Shown here piece by piece: positions 18,967 through 28,434 of a DNA stretch of 64,000 nt (positions within the stretch are counted from its first letter, which is position 1; each line of letters starts with the position of its first letter). The notes under the pieces are model-generated. The model was not told the origin of the DNA and did no database searches. It was given only the letters and a program-made list of their open reading frames with translations. The DNA is from a bacterium. GTDB taxonomy: Bacteria > UBP15 > UBA6099 > JAJRTR01. Where the stretch lies: the NCBI GenBank assembly GCA_024278215.1, contig JAJRTR010000138.1, positions 62,001 through 126,000 on the forward strand, written 5' to 3'. Made by a program: the position numbers and the translations under genes.

Positions 18967-19119
18967 GAGCCAATTGAAAAATTCAGTTTTACTGTGTCCG
19001 GCTGCAATCGTTCCGAGCTGCGTTATTGGCTCAAAATCATCCTCAACGTACGATTCAAGTACATCTGCGGGGATTTCGAGTCTCTGTCTTACTCGAGCGC
19101 GATTTAGTTCGGACGATAA
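18967..19119 (+). repeat. 180-bp inverted-end repeat, copy 4 (divergent, truncated)
   Basis: Left end GAGCCAATTGAAAAATT and interior are recognisable, but the right terminal repeat is lost and the sequence runs into RAYT-element DNA. More diverged than other copies. Confidence 0.7.
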
Positions 19120-19131
19120 TTAGAATAATTA

Positions 19132-19293
19132 GGGACAGGCACCTATAAGCGTTAACTTAAGCGCGAAATGGGGTATTATGGCGAACTATAGCGCACATTT
19201 TTTGCACAGTATCGCATAAGAATGCGACAAAATCCCCGTTAAGTTAACGCCTATGGGACAGGCACCTATTTAACTAATGGCAGGGGTAAGGTA
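19132..19293. repeat. RAYT-element end with 112-bp MITE-like repeat, copy 2
   Basis: GGGACAGGCACC at 19132 is followed by the 112-bp repeat (19145-19255, ends TAAGCGTTAACTTAAG and GTTAAGTTAACGCCTA), then again by GGGACAGGCACC and the left-end sequence of the RAYT element, cut off at the GNAT stop codon. Confidence 0.75.
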
Positions 19294-19992
19294 TTATCGG
19301 AACTTCTTGCCCATCACTATATTGCGCACATTATCCCGACACCACTTTTCGTAGAATCTTGTTCTGCGGGAATACAATTGGCGATAACCGCGAGCGTGAT
19401 AAAACCGCAAAGCTTTCTTGTTGAGGCTGGTGGTCTGAAAGTGTACTCCGGCTGAGCCGTACGAGCGGAGATGCTTTTCCGCGGCTTGCATCAGCAGGGT
19501 GCCGGTTCCGCGGGACTGGAATTCCGGCGCGACGTTTATGTGCAGGGTTGACGGGAATTCGCGGTAGAAGGTTGGAAAAGAGAATTCACCGCGCAGGGCG
19601 GATGCGATGTATCTGTAGTAAAAGACGGCGTCGCGTTTTGTGAACTTCGCGAGCGCGGGTATTTCCCTGAGGGTCCGACTGAAAAAGTATTTTATCCTCG
19701 GCATCCGCAGTCGCTCGGACTGCGGGGCGATGAATATGTATCCCATCGTTTGTCCGCAGGATTCCGCCACCATGAGATTCGCGAGTTCTTTGTTGAAAAA
19801 ACAGCAAGTGTCCAGGTCGACGAAAAGCCGTCTGTTGTCGACGATCCCTTCGAGTGTTTTTCCGGCGAACCCTGTGCGGAAGCAGATGTCTCTCACTGCG
19901 GCTGTGTGTCGTTGGGAACAGGGAACAATCGCCGCCGTGCCGCCTGTTGTTCCGGCGCATCCCGCTCCATTGTTTTTCTTTGTTTCGCTCAC
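19294..19992 (-). CDS. GNAT family N-acetyltransferase
   Basis: A 232-residue acetyltransferase. The acetyl-CoA-binding motif A is HINVAPEFQSRGTGTLLM near residues 150-167, followed by HFQTTSLNKKALRFYHARGY, the usual motif B. The first 20 residues (NNGAGCAGTTGGTAA) look like a flexible leader, and the GTG start at 19992 may be too early. It is 47 bases downstream of a PIG-L deacetylase on the same strand. A deacetylase followed by an acetyltransferase suggests remodelling of an N-acyl group on an amino-sugar or similar compound (inference). Confidence 0.82.
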   Translation of the reverse strand: MSETKKNNGAGCAGTTGGTAAIVPCSQRHTAAVRDICFRTGFAGKTLEGIVDNRRLFVDLDTCCFFNKELANLMVAESCGQTMGYIFIAPQSERLRMPRIKYFFSRTLREIPALAKFTKRDAVFYYRYIASALRGEFSFPTFYREFPSTLHINVAPEFQSRGTGTLLMQAAEKHLRSYGSAGVHFQTTSLNKKALRFYHARGYRQLYSRRTRFYEKWCRDNVRNIVMGKKFR

Positions 19993-20039
19993 TTGTTCCT
20001 TGCCGCGCTTTCAAGTTGTAAACGGTGCCGTTCCTGTCC

Positions 20040-20993
20040 TCACTCGATAGGCAGCCGTTCGAAAAGCTCGTTTTTGCGCACGAAGCCGCGCATGAGCCGG
20101 CCAAGTTCAGGCGTTACTATCTGGGAGCGGTAGAGTCGTATCGCGTCGTATTTTTTATCCCTCACATCATCTTCCATCGGAAACTGAAGCCAGCCGAAAA
20201 TGAAGGTATGTGAAAACGGTGGGAGAAGGTATTCCTCCGGTTTCAAGCCGCTGGGCCTGGGGTAGAAACGATGGTGTGTGAGATAGGCGAGCAGCTCGGG
20301 TTTCGGGACCGCGCCGTTGCCGGTATAAAGCTCCTTCGCAGCCTGGTTTATAAACTCGAAAGTATATTTGTGATCCGGGTGTCTGTCTTCAGGATGAGGA
20401 GAAACGATAATGGTCGGTTTAAAGCTTTGTAAAATATGCTTTATATCCCGCAGAACATTTTCTCCCGCGTATATTGTCCCCGGCTCATAGCACATTTTAT
20501 AGGGAGAACTCGAGTCTTTCGTCGCATGAGAACGGAAAGGGTTATGGACCGGCCAGTTTGTTGTGTAAAGCGCTTTAATCCCTCTGTCAGGGTAGCAAAG
20601 GAATAGCACGTCATCGCGCGAAACACCTATGAAATCCATAGCTTTCAGGGATTCCTGCTGCCGGTTTTCGCCGGCTTTTATGTAATCTTTTGCCGACGGG
20701 TGAATTGCTTTAAATTCCATCTCGGTCGAAAGAAGGTTGTTGTCGCCGTTTGTCACAATGACAACTTTTACAGCTACGCCCAGTTCGACGGCCTTCATCA
20801 GCAAGCCGCCGGCGCCCAGGGTTTCGTCGTCGCAATGAGGAGCGAACACAATTATACGGTCGTTTCCGGTAAGGGGTTTCATCTCGTCGATGACATTGAT
20901 ATTCAGACTGGGTGTGCGGATGTATATAATCAGGGACGACACCGCGAGGACCACAGTCAGGACTTCTACAAAATACAGCAGTTTGCGTTTCAT
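20040..20993 (-). CDS. PIG-L/LmbE family deacetylase, membrane-anchored
   Basis: A 317-residue protein with an N-terminal membrane anchor at about residues 5-26 (LLYFVEVLTVVLAVSSLIIYI). The zinc-binding motif FAPHCDDETLGAGG is near 50-63 and HPEDRHPDH near 200. It probably works on the outer face of the inner membrane on an N-acetylated sugar or glycolipid. It precedes the GNAT gene. GGAGG lies 11 bases before the ATG. GC-rich, unlike the AT-rich PIG-L gene at 15.1 kb. Confidence 0.88.
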   Translation of the reverse strand: MKRKLLYFVEVLTVVLAVSSLIIYIRTPSLNINVIDEMKPLTGNDRIIVFAPHCDDETLGAGGLLMKAVELGVAVKVVIVTNGDNNLLSTEMEFKAIHPSAKDYIKAGENRQQESLKAMDFIGVSRDDVLFLCYPDRGIKALYTTNWPVHNPFRSHATKDSSSPYKMCYEPGTIYAGENVLRDIKHILQSFKPTIIVSPHPEDRHPDHKYTFEFINQAAKELYTGNGAVPKPELLAYLTHHRFYPRPSGLKPEEYLLPPFSHTFIFGWLQFPMEDDVRDKKYDAIRLYRSQIVTPELGRLMRGFVRKNELFERLPIE

Positions 20994-21139
20994 GTGATGA
21001 ATTGCCTCCGTGACTGTTCATCGTAGTTTGCAACTTCCTCATGACGACGAATGGAATTCCCCGGTGCCACGATCAGGAATCGAAGCGGCAGCATCAACCG
21101 GAGTTTCCGCGTTTTCGTGTAGCTGCTGATATGAGAATG

Positions 21140-21787
21140 TCAGGCGTTTTTCAACTGAGAAATATTTTTTGGAGTCCCTGAAACAAGGAATGTGTCTCCA
21201 CGCTCGAAGACATCGTCAGGACCCGGAGTGCCGTTTGTTTGCGCCCCTCTCTTTATCGCTATTACATTGACATTGAATTTGTTGCGAAGCTGGAGTTCGG
21301 AAAGAGATTTTCCAGCCATATTATCGGACACCTGCATTTCGGCGATGCTCAGTCTGTCGCCGAATTCTATGAAATCGATCAGGTCGGGATTGGCTATTGC
21401 CCTGGCGACTTTGATACCGATCTCGTTTTCGGGGTAAACGATTTTGTCGGCGCCTATTTTGTCGAGTATTATGCCGTGATAGTTGGTAATCGCGCGGGAA
21501 ATAACTTTTTCGACACCGATCTCTTTCAGCATGAGTGTTGTGAGAATCGACGCTTCCACGTTCTCGCCTATTCCCACAACAGCGGTTTGAAAAGTTTTCA
21601 GGCCGGCTTGAATCAGCGCGTCTTTGTTTGTCGAATCGAGGATAAGTGCGTGGGTTACGGAATCTACCACTTCGTTTACCATCAGCTCTTTCTTGTCGAT
21701 CGCGAGCACATCGTATCCAATTTGCATTAGTTCCTGGACCACACCTATTCCAAACCTTCCGAGACCGATTACAGCGACTTTCTCCAT
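21140..21787 (-). CDS. ktrA: Potassium uptake regulatory subunit TrkA/KtrA
   Basis: A 215-residue cytosolic RCK protein. An N-terminal RCK_N Rossmann domain (VIGLGRFGIGVVQEL, LAIDK at the end of strand 2) binds nucleotide. A C-terminal RCK_C (TrkA_C) domain follows from about residue 140. One RCK_N/RCK_C unit is the KtrA layout rather than the doubled TrkA. It lies 9 bases downstream of the channel gene in the same operon and should gate it. Confidence 0.92.
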   Translation of the reverse strand: MEKVAVIGLGRFGIGVVQELMQIGYDVLAIDKKELMVNEVVDSVTHALILDSTNKDALIQAGLKTFQTAVVGIGENVEASILTTLMLKEIGVEKVISRAITNYHGIILDKIGADKIVYPENEIGIKVARAIANPDLIDFIEFGDRLSIAEMQVSDNMAGKSLSELQLRNKFNVNVIAIKRGAQTNGTPGPDDVFERGDTFLVSGTPKNISQLKNA

Positions 21788-21796
21788 GGCGTTTAC

Positions 21797-23146
21797 CTAC
21801 CCGATCATTATTTTACCTTCAGGGAATCGTATTAAATTCTTGTTTTCGCCGACCATCAGCGCCATTGCAACGGTGAGTGGACCGAGCCTTCCGCAAAACA
21901 TCGTGATAATCACGAAGAGTTTTTCCATTGTCGACAGAGATTGCGTAATCCCTGTGGAAAGCCCAACCGTGCCTGCTGCGGATATGACTTCAAAGAGTGT
22001 AGACGAAAGCCCGAAACCTTTTATACTCAGCATGAGCAAAGTCATAAAAGCGATAAGCGTCAGATAGAGCAACATTATTGTCGAGGAACGGTGCAGATCG
22101 TGTTCTACGATGCGTCTCCCGAATATATTTACTTCCCTTTTCCCTCTTATTATCGCCCAGGCGGTTGCCGCCATAAGCCCGAATGTGCTTGTTTTTATTC
22201 CGCCGCCGGTGCCCCCGGGAGATGCTCCGATAAACATCAGAATCATAATGAGAAATAAAGAGGCGGTGGATAAGCCGCCAATATCCACTGTGGCAAAACC
22301 TGCCGTTCTTGCGCTTACCGACTGGAAGAATGCCGTCAGTAATATCCCTCCCATATTCCGGCTTTCGTGGAATTCTATATTGTGCATGTATTCGAAAATG
22401 AATATCCCCACGGTTCCCAGCAGGATAAGAGTGGCAGTGATCGACAGAACCAGTTTAGTGTGCAGGCTTATTCTTTTTGCTTTGCGCCAGTCAAGAATCT
22501 CTATAATGACAGGGAAGCCGATCCCGCCGAGAACGATCAGAATACTGACGATACTTAATACTAAAAAGTTGCTGTGATATCGCACGAGACTGTCGGAGAA
22601 CACAGAAAATCCTGCATTGCAGAAAGCCGATATCGAGTGGAATATCGCGTAGTAGATCGCAGTGGGAAGTGGATAATCCCTCGTGAACGCCGGGAGCAAC
22701 AAAAAAGCGCCGGCCAGTTCGATTGTGAATGTTACGGCCAGGATTATTTTCACAATCTGTGCAAGGTCTACATAACTCAAACGGTTGAGCGATTCCTTCA
22801 GGATCAACTGGAACCGCAGGGACATCGCGCCACCCATATATAGCACCAGCAGAGTAGAGAATGTCATGATTCCCAGCCCGCCCACCTGTATAAGCGCGAG
22901 AATCACGATCTGGCCGAACAATGAGAAATCACCGCCGGTATCCACCACTGTAAGCCCGGTAACGCAAACAGCGGATGTCGATGTGAAAAGGGCATCTATG
23001 AAGCTGAGTCCGCCGGACTGCCTGCTGAACGGGAGCAAAAGAACCAGCGCACCGATGACTATTGCCGCCAGAAAACCGAGCACCAGGGTTTTCGGCACGT
23101 TCAGCGCCGGTTTATTTTTGCTCCCGGAAGTTTCGTTCGCGTTCAT
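21797..23146 (-). CDS. ktrB: Potassium transporter channel subunit TrkH/KtrB
   Basis: A 449-residue inner-membrane cation channel with four M1-P-M2 repeats. Pore-loop regions such as TSTSAVCVTGLTVVDTGG near 50-67 and GASPGGTGGGIKTST near 305-320 are typical. The length fits KtrB. With the RCK protein directly downstream it forms a K+ (possibly Na+-coupled) uptake system. A 180-bp repeat copy sits just upstream of the start. Confidence 0.92.
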   Translation of the reverse strand: MNANETSGSKNKPALNVPKTLVLGFLAAIVIGALVLLLPFSRQSGGLSFIDALFTSTSAVCVTGLTVVDTGGDFSLFGQIVILALIQVGGLGIMTFSTLLVLYMGGAMSLRFQLILKESLNRLSYVDLAQIVKIILAVTFTIELAGAFLLLPAFTRDYPLPTAIYYAIFHSISAFCNAGFSVFSDSLVRYHSNFLVLSIVSILIVLGGIGFPVIIEILDWRKAKRISLHTKLVLSITATLILLGTVGIFIFEYMHNIEFHESRNMGGILLTAFFQSVSARTAGFATVDIGGLSTASLFLIMILMFIGASPGGTGGGIKTSTFGLMAATAWAIIRGKREVNIFGRRIVEHDLHRSSTIMLLYLTLIAFMTLLMLSIKGFGLSSTLFEVISAAGTVGLSTGITQSLSTMEKLFVIITMFCGRLGPLTVAMALMVGENKNLIRFPEGKIMIG

Positions 23147-23203
23147 TATAGTTTTCTTCTTCGCCGTCTCTCCGACATAACGCTTTCAGCGATATCCAGT
23201 ATA

Positions 23204-23381
23204 GAGCCAATTGCAAAATTCTGATTCTGCTGCGGTCGGCTGCTATTGTCCATAGCTGCGTGGTCGGCACAAAATCGTCCTCGACGTACTCTACAAGTAC
23301 GCCTGCGAGGATTTTACACCTCCGCCTTGCTCCGAACAATTTTGCTCGACCTCGCTACGCACATAATTTTGCAATTGGCTC
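23204..23381 (+). repeat. 180-bp inverted-end repeat, copy 5
   Basis: Complete copy with ends GAGCCAATTGCAAAATT and AATTTTGCAATTGGCTC, located upstream of the potassium operon. The remaining bases to 23529 hold no gene. Confidence 0.95.
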
Positions 23382-23529
23382 TATTGTATATTCTTCCTGC
23401 GATTATGTCGATTATGCTGTAACCGGTCAGGAAAGGCTCAAGCATCCGAAGTGTCGTGTCAAGCATTCAAGGAAACGAAAGTGCGGCGTGCAACTGGCTC
23501 AATATTTTCTCGTGAGCGTTCGCAACATG

Positions 23530-24267
23530 CTATTGGGGAAGTTGAGAGATTTTGCCCGATCCGGAGACTGTCCGAGTGATTTCCGGCGAACCGGAATAAG
23601 AGACATTGCCGCTGCCCGTAATTGAAACATCAAGACTGTCCGCCGCGTAAAGAACCGCATCGCCGCTGCCTGTTATCGAGACTTTCGCCGAACTGCCCGA
23701 AAGTTCCTCCGCGCGATAGTTGCCTGAACCGTTGATCGACACGTCCTGTGTTTCAGCCGCGCCGCTCAAATAAAGATCGCCCGAGCCTCCCGCCCGGACT
23801 ATCAGTTTCTTAACATCGACGCCCAGGTTCAAGTCGCCCGAACCATTGCTTACGACATCGAGAGTATACGCCGCAAGCGCATCGCAGCGCACATCCGCGG
23901 AACCGTTTGTTTCTATCTTATCGAGCGCCGCGAAAGAAAGCGTATACCGTACATCTATGGTCGGATCGAGTTTCTTCTTCGTTTCGATCACGAGCGTGTC
24001 GCCGCGCACTTCGGTCGTTATGTATTCCAGCAGATTATCGTCTGTGTTGATCGTGAGAGATTCCGTGGCGCCCTGTTCGAGCAGCAGCAGGCCCTGTCCA
24101 TTCAATTCTATCTCCGAAAATGATTGTATATTTCTTGTTTCGGTAACGATCTTTCCCGACCCGTCAATCCCGTTGAACACTCTCCCCCTTTTGGACACTT
24201 CGGCGCAACCTGTTGCAAGGGACAACACGGCTACAAACAGTATGGCTTTAACTATGGTTGTCTTCAT
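23530..24267 (-). CDS. Putative lipoprotein with auto-transporter-adhesin head GIN (DUF2807) domain
   Basis: A 245-residue envelope protein. I chose the ATG at 24267 because GGAGATGT precedes it and it places MKTTIVKAILFVAVLSLATGC as a lipoprotein signal at the N-terminus, with Cys near residue 20. The rest is a right-handed beta-helix-like domain: a first part with VTETRNIQSFSEIELNGQG, then repeats of the type NGSGDLNLG, GGSGDLYLSG, NGSGNYRAE, TGSGDAVLYA, TGSGNVSYSG. This is the DUF2807 head-GIN pattern. Its role is unknown; it is found in surface and periplasmic proteins. Confidence 0.85.
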   Translation of the reverse strand: MKTTIVKAILFVAVLSLATGCAEVSKRGRVFNGIDGSGKIVTETRNIQSFSEIELNGQGLLLLEQGATESLTINTDDNLLEYITTEVRGDTLVIETKKKLDPTIDVRYTLSFAALDKIETNGSADVRCDALAAYTLDVVSNGSGDLNLGVDVKKLIVRAGGSGDLYLSGAAETQDVSINGSGNYRAEELSGSSAKVSITGSGDAVLYAADSLDVSITGSGNVSYSGSPEITRTVSGSGKISQLPQ

Positions 24268-24415
24268 TACATCTCCTCTGAACAATATAATTGTATGTAT
24301 CCGTTCACAGGAAACTGTTCGCAATGGAACATCTGAAATTCTGGAATGCAACGACTGCGTCGTTGCAACTGTGAAGAAGTCGCATTTCGCAAAAACTGAT
24401 GTTTTTGCAATCGGC

Positions 24416-25504
24416 TCACTTGATGTCTTTCACAGTTTCGGTTGCTGAATTGTTGCCGGTGCCCTCTTCGCCTTCAGGGAGCATCGGCGGGAAAAGTTCC
24501 TCGAAAGCCGCGCGGTCAACTTCGCCGAGATAGTTCATATTCGTATTGAGTTTCAGGTTTGCCGTCAGTGCCGGATTCCATGGCTCCGTGCTGCCGTCGG
24601 GATGTGTGAATGTGAGCGAACCGCCACCCTTGATGTCCACTACACCTTCGGTTTTCATATCCATTATCAGTCCGTCTGCGATGACGAAGTGCATTATTCC
24701 ACTGATATCCCAGTTGACGACAAGGTCCACTTTGTCGATGCTCATCTGGTCTTCACCCATCGGTATTTCGGGCAGCATCGCGAGGAAGTTGTTCAGGAAT
24801 CCGGCATCGTAGTCGCCTTTTGTGCGGAACTTGATTTTTGCCACGCCGTCTTCGATGGACTCCAGTTTATATCTGAATTCGAGGACAGGAAATATCGGCA
24901 TAGGCATATCTTCTTTACTGATTTTTTGCGCCCATTTGTCGCCAATCGCAACCGGGCCGGTGGGGAACATCGGCGGGAGCAGGCCGGTGATCATGGGCAT
25001 GATCGTGTCCATGCTCGTGAGGTCGAGCCCCATGTCGTCCATGCCGGGCAGCATTCCTTTGAGCATGTCGCCGCCGGGCATCGCCATGTCGGACACCTGT
25101 ATATTTTCGATAGCGCCCTGTGGTGTGATGTCCATATCTACAGTCGGCGTTTTGCCGCTCATTCCGCTGTCCGGAAGCTGGAGCAGGCCGCCCAGCACAA
25201 GTTTTTTCATCATGAGGCGCATCTCATAGCTGGTGTAATCTTCCGTCGCGTCGATGGTGTCGAAATAGGCATCGGCGGATATCTCAGCCATCAGGTTTTC
25301 GCCGGTCATATTCGAGTTCGGCAGCGGTAGCGATTTCAGGTCGAAACTCAGCGTGCCGCCCATTTCCACTTCGTAGTGGAGTATCTGGCCGGTCTTTCCT
25401 TTAATTGCGATTTTGATTGTTTCCTGGGCCGTCGCGCCGACTGCGAATACCATTATTGCAACACAGAATGTCAGTAATACTACGATTCCTTTTCTCCGCA
25501 TCAT
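24416..25504 (-). CDS. Secreted protein of unknown function (DUF6263-like)
   Basis: A 362-residue exported protein. The signal peptide spans about residues 1-26 (VVLLTFCVAIMVFAVGATAQ). The mature part is beta-rich, opening with TIKIAIKGKTGQILHYEVEM, and has a methionine- and proline-rich middle (GMLPGMDDMGLDLTSMDT). FPTGPVAIGDKW near 200 is the kind of motif seen in DUF6263-type periplasmic proteins. GGAGGAGAAG precedes the tandem ATG start. It follows the head-GIN gene direction but is separated from it by 148 bases. Confidence 0.7.
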   Translation of the reverse strand: MMRRKGIVVLLTFCVAIMVFAVGATAQETIKIAIKGKTGQILHYEVEMGGTLSFDLKSLPLPNSNMTGENLMAEISADAYFDTIDATEDYTSYEMRLMMKKLVLGGLLQLPDSGMSGKTPTVDMDITPQGAIENIQVSDMAMPGGDMLKGMLPGMDDMGLDLTSMDTIMPMITGLLPPMFPTGPVAIGDKWAQKISKEDMPMPIFPVLEFRYKLESIEDGVAKIKFRTKGDYDAGFLNNFLAMLPEIPMGEDQMSIDKVDLVVNWDISGIMHFVIADGLIMDMKTEGVVDIKGGGSLTFTHPDGSTEPWNPALTANLKLNTNMNYLGEVDRAAFEELFPPMLPEGEEGTGNNSATETVKDIK

Positions 25505-25699
25505 AAACTTCTCCTCCGGTTCCCTTGTCGATTATACAATTGGCTCACTAGTGTCGTGTCAACAAAGAAAAGACGTAAGGCGGGTAAGCGTGAAAACGAT
25601 AAAGGTGCAGGCATCTTATGGATTTACAAGTGTGACACGACACCAGCAGGGCACAAAAACACAGAAAGCAAGAAGAATCCACATAAATAAACCCCGTTG

Positions 25700-26182
25700 T
25701 CAGGCGAGCGCTTCAGCCTTCTTTTTTACGAGTTTGCATTTCGGCTCGAAATCTTTTTTGATGCCGCTGATAACAGCTTTCGCAATGAGATTGCCGATCA
25801 GCGGCAATTTGATCTCCACAGTTCCATGTTCAGAGATGATGCAGGCGTCGTCACCGTCGGGAACGACCTCCGTTGTGCCCTGTATCTTCGACATTTTCTC
25901 CTGGCGCAGAACCCGGCAGCGCCATTTGCATGAGCGCGCCGCTCGATCCCACTTCATCGAAACTTCTATCTTTTCCGTCTTATTGGGCGCCGGCCCGCGC
26001 GCGGGGTCTTCCCGGTCCACGATGAAAAAAACCACATCGCCTTCCTCTTTTTCCACACGCGCCTTCGCCGAGATCGCGCCCTCGATCTTCGCTTCGTCCT
26101 CGAGGTGCTCCGGCGAGGACAGTATGCCGACAACTACATCAGCAGGTGCCGGTATCTTTTTCCGCTGTTCATATTTCGCCAT
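25700..26182 (-). CDS. DUF2505 family (SRPBCC/START-like) protein
   Basis: A 160-residue soluble protein. It begins with KYEQRKKIPAPADVVVGILSSPEH, the opening strand and helix of a START-like fold, continues with paired strands (KIEVSMKWD, CKWRCRVLRQE) and ends with LPLIGNLIAKAVISGIKKDFE, the long C-terminal helix. This matches DUF2505. The fold usually binds a hydrophobic ligand. AAAGGAA precedes the ATG. Transcribed alone. Confidence 0.78.
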   Translation of the reverse strand: MAKYEQRKKIPAPADVVVGILSSPEHLEDEAKIEGAISAKARVEKEEGDVVFFIVDREDPARGPAPNKTEKIEVSMKWDRAARSCKWRCRVLRQEKMSKIQGTTEVVPDGDDACIISEHGTVEIKLPLIGNLIAKAVISGIKKDFEPKCKLVKKKAEALA

Positions 26183-26285
26183 CGTTGGTTTCCTTTACAG
26201 ATAAAAGATTCCATATTCTATTTTATTGCAAAGAACATCGCAAGTAGTCCGGTCATATCGCGGCGGCCGTCGCCCGGGAAGTTGC

Positions 26286-28376
26286 TTATACGACAATGAA
26301 CGTTGCGCTCAGAGACAGGTCGCCGGGGTTGGACGAAGGCCCTGCGAATACATTGTATGTGATCTGCTCGGTGACCCATGCGCCGTCTTCGACATTGTAG
26401 CAGGCAAGTGCCGACGGGCTGACGGTAAATGTCACGGTTTTCGTTTCGCCGGGTTCGAGGCTGATACGCTCGAACCCTTTCAACTCACGCACGGGCCGCT
26501 CGAAAGCCGAACCTTCATACCCGATATATAGCTGGACGACTTCATCGCCCGCTCTTGCGCCGGTGTTTTTTACATCCACCGATGCAGTGACAGTGCCGCC
26601 GGGCGGGACTCTTTCAGCAGACAGCACAAGGCTCGAGTATTCAAAGGTCGTATAGCTGAGTCCGAAGCCGAAATGGTACAGCGGTTCATATTTCTGTTTT
26701 TCCATGTACCTGTAGCCGTGCAGACCGCTGTAATCTATGTGTCTCACACGGTTGTTGAAATGCACACACTGGTTTTCCGAACGCGGGAAAGCGACAGGCA
26801 GCCTGCCGGATGGGTTTGTGTCGCCGAAGAGAATTTCAGCAATTGCCGTACCGCCCGCCATGCCCGGATACCACGCCGTAAGCACCGCCTCGACCCAGTC
26901 GAGCCACGGCGACATCGTGATGGCGCTGCCGCCTTCGAGCACGACGATAGTGTTGTCGTTGACACCCGCCACACCGGAGATCAGGTGTTCCTGGACGGGC
27001 GGCAGCGCGAGGTTCGGCCTGTCACCACCACCGGTTAAAACAGAAATAAATTCACCTTCGTCCCTTGCTGTCAGGCCGGCGACAATAATAACCGCGTCGG
27101 CTTTCCCGGCAATGGTGCGGGCGGCGGAGATGTTGCGCCCCGGATTATAGAGTACTTCGACATCGTCGCCCGCGAGGCGCCTGATGCCCTCCAGCGGCGT
27201 GATGCACTCCGGCGGCCTGACCCTGCTGCTGCCGTTGTCCCCGAGGTTACACATGTCGGCCAATCTGCCGATAACAGCAATAGTCTCGACTTTCTTCCTG
27301 TCGAGAGGCAGAACATCGTCACAGTTTTTCAGCAACACGATGCCCTTGCGCGCCGCCTCGAGCGCGAGTGCGACATGCTCTGGCCGTGCGACTGCATCTT
27401 CAGGGTATCCGTCGGGCCTGCCGACATGCGCGAAGCGCGCTTTCTGCCTGATTATTCGTGTTGTCGCTTCGTCTATATCCGATTCGGGCACATCGCCGTT
27501 TTTCACGAGTCCGACAAGTTTTTTCCCGTAACAAAACGTGCACGGCATTTCGATATCCAGCCCGCCGCAAGCTCCTTTTTCGCCATCGCGCACACCCCAT
27601 AAAAAATCGGACATTACCAGTCCGTCGAATCCCCAGTCTTCCTTCAGTATATCCCGCAGCAGGTGCCTGTTGTGACCGCAGTAATGGCCGTTGACCCGGT
27701 TGTACGCACTCATAACAGCCGCTGCCCCCGCGTCTATGCACTTTTTGAAATGAGGCAGATATACCTCGCGCAATGTACGTTCGTCAATTCTTACATCGAC
27801 ACGGAACCTTGTGTTTTCGATGCTGTTTGCGGCGAAATGTTTCACACATGCCATGACATGATTCTGGAGTCCCCGTACGAGCCGCACACCCATTTCCCCG
27901 AGATGAAAAGGGTCTTCGCCATAAGTTTCCTGCGCACGGCCCCATCCGGGAAAACGCAGCACGTTTATGCAGACCGCACCGGAGAAATTCGCGCCCTGCG
28001 CCCTGGACTCGATTCCCATAACGTCGCCGATGCGCTCCTCGAGGCTGCGGTCCCACGACGCGCCCCGGCAGATTGTCGCCGGAAAACACGTCGAGTGGTT
28101 CAGCGCCACACCGCGCGGACCGTCTGTAAACCTGATGGGCGGTATGCTCAGCCGCTGGTTTTCGCCGGCGTCGAAAGGCTTGTGGTTGTACCTGATCATT
28201 TCGTACAGACGCGTGTTGCCGGACATCTGCCCGACTTTCTCCTCAAGCGACATGCAGCCCACGAGTTCCGCTATTTTTCCCTCGCGCTCCGCACCTTCCG
28301 GTGCTTCCACCACATCTTTCATCGTTGTTACCGCCACGCCGGTCGTGCCTTTTACGGTTTTATCGAAAATCGACAT
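26286..28376 (-). CDS. GH3 family beta-glycosidase
   Basis: A 696-residue cytosolic glycoside hydrolase without signal peptide. The start at 28376 is favoured because AAAGGAGGAG lies 7 bases ahead; the longer frame from 28400 would begin before it. The order is a (beta/alpha)8 domain with RFTDGPRGV near 83-91 and GLVMSDFLWG carrying the nucleophile Asp, an alpha/beta sandwich domain, and a C-terminal fibronectin-III-like domain (VKNTGARAGDEVVQLYIG). This is a beta-glucosidase/xylosidase layout. A structured 82-bp element sits upstream and may be in its leader. Confidence 0.92.
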   Translation of the reverse strand: MSIFDKTVKGTTGVAVTTMKDVVEAPEGAEREGKIAELVGCMSLEEKVGQMSGNTRLYEMIRYNHKPFDAGENQRLSIPPIRFTDGPRGVALNHSTCFPATICRGASWDRSLEERIGDVMGIESRAQGANFSGAVCINVLRFPGWGRAQETYGEDPFHLGEMGVRLVRGLQNHVMACVKHFAANSIENTRFRVDVRIDERTLREVYLPHFKKCIDAGAAAVMSAYNRVNGHYCGHNRHLLRDILKEDWGFDGLVMSDFLWGVRDGEKGACGGLDIEMPCTFCYGKKLVGLVKNGDVPESDIDEATTRIIRQKARFAHVGRPDGYPEDAVARPEHVALALEAARKGIVLLKNCDDVLPLDRKKVETIAVIGRLADMCNLGDNGSSRVRPPECITPLEGIRRLAGDDVEVLYNPGRNISAARTIAGKADAVIIVAGLTARDEGEFISVLTGGGDRPNLALPPVQEHLISGVAGVNDNTIVVLEGGSAITMSPWLDWVEAVLTAWYPGMAGGTAIAEILFGDTNPSGRLPVAFPRSENQCVHFNNRVRHIDYSGLHGYRYMEKQKYEPLYHFGFGLSYTTFEYSSLVLSAERVPPGGTVTASVDVKNTGARAGDEVVQLYIGYEGSAFERPVRELKGFERISLEPGETKTVTFTVSPSALACYNVEDGAWVTEQITYNVFAGPSSNPGDLSLSATFIVV

Positions 28377-28434
28377 CGCATTCTCCTCCTTTAAACCCAA
28401 TAACGATTACTTAATATAAAACAGGCTTGTGTCT

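Noticed and set aside
16390-19255. CRISPR array
   Set aside because: Repeats here are two copies of a MITE-like unit, not regularly spaced direct repeats with spacers.
24390-24420. Additional 180-bp repeat end near TTTTTGCAATCGGCTC
   Set aside because: Only about 15 bases resemble the terminus and no interior sequence matches, so I do not count it as a copy.
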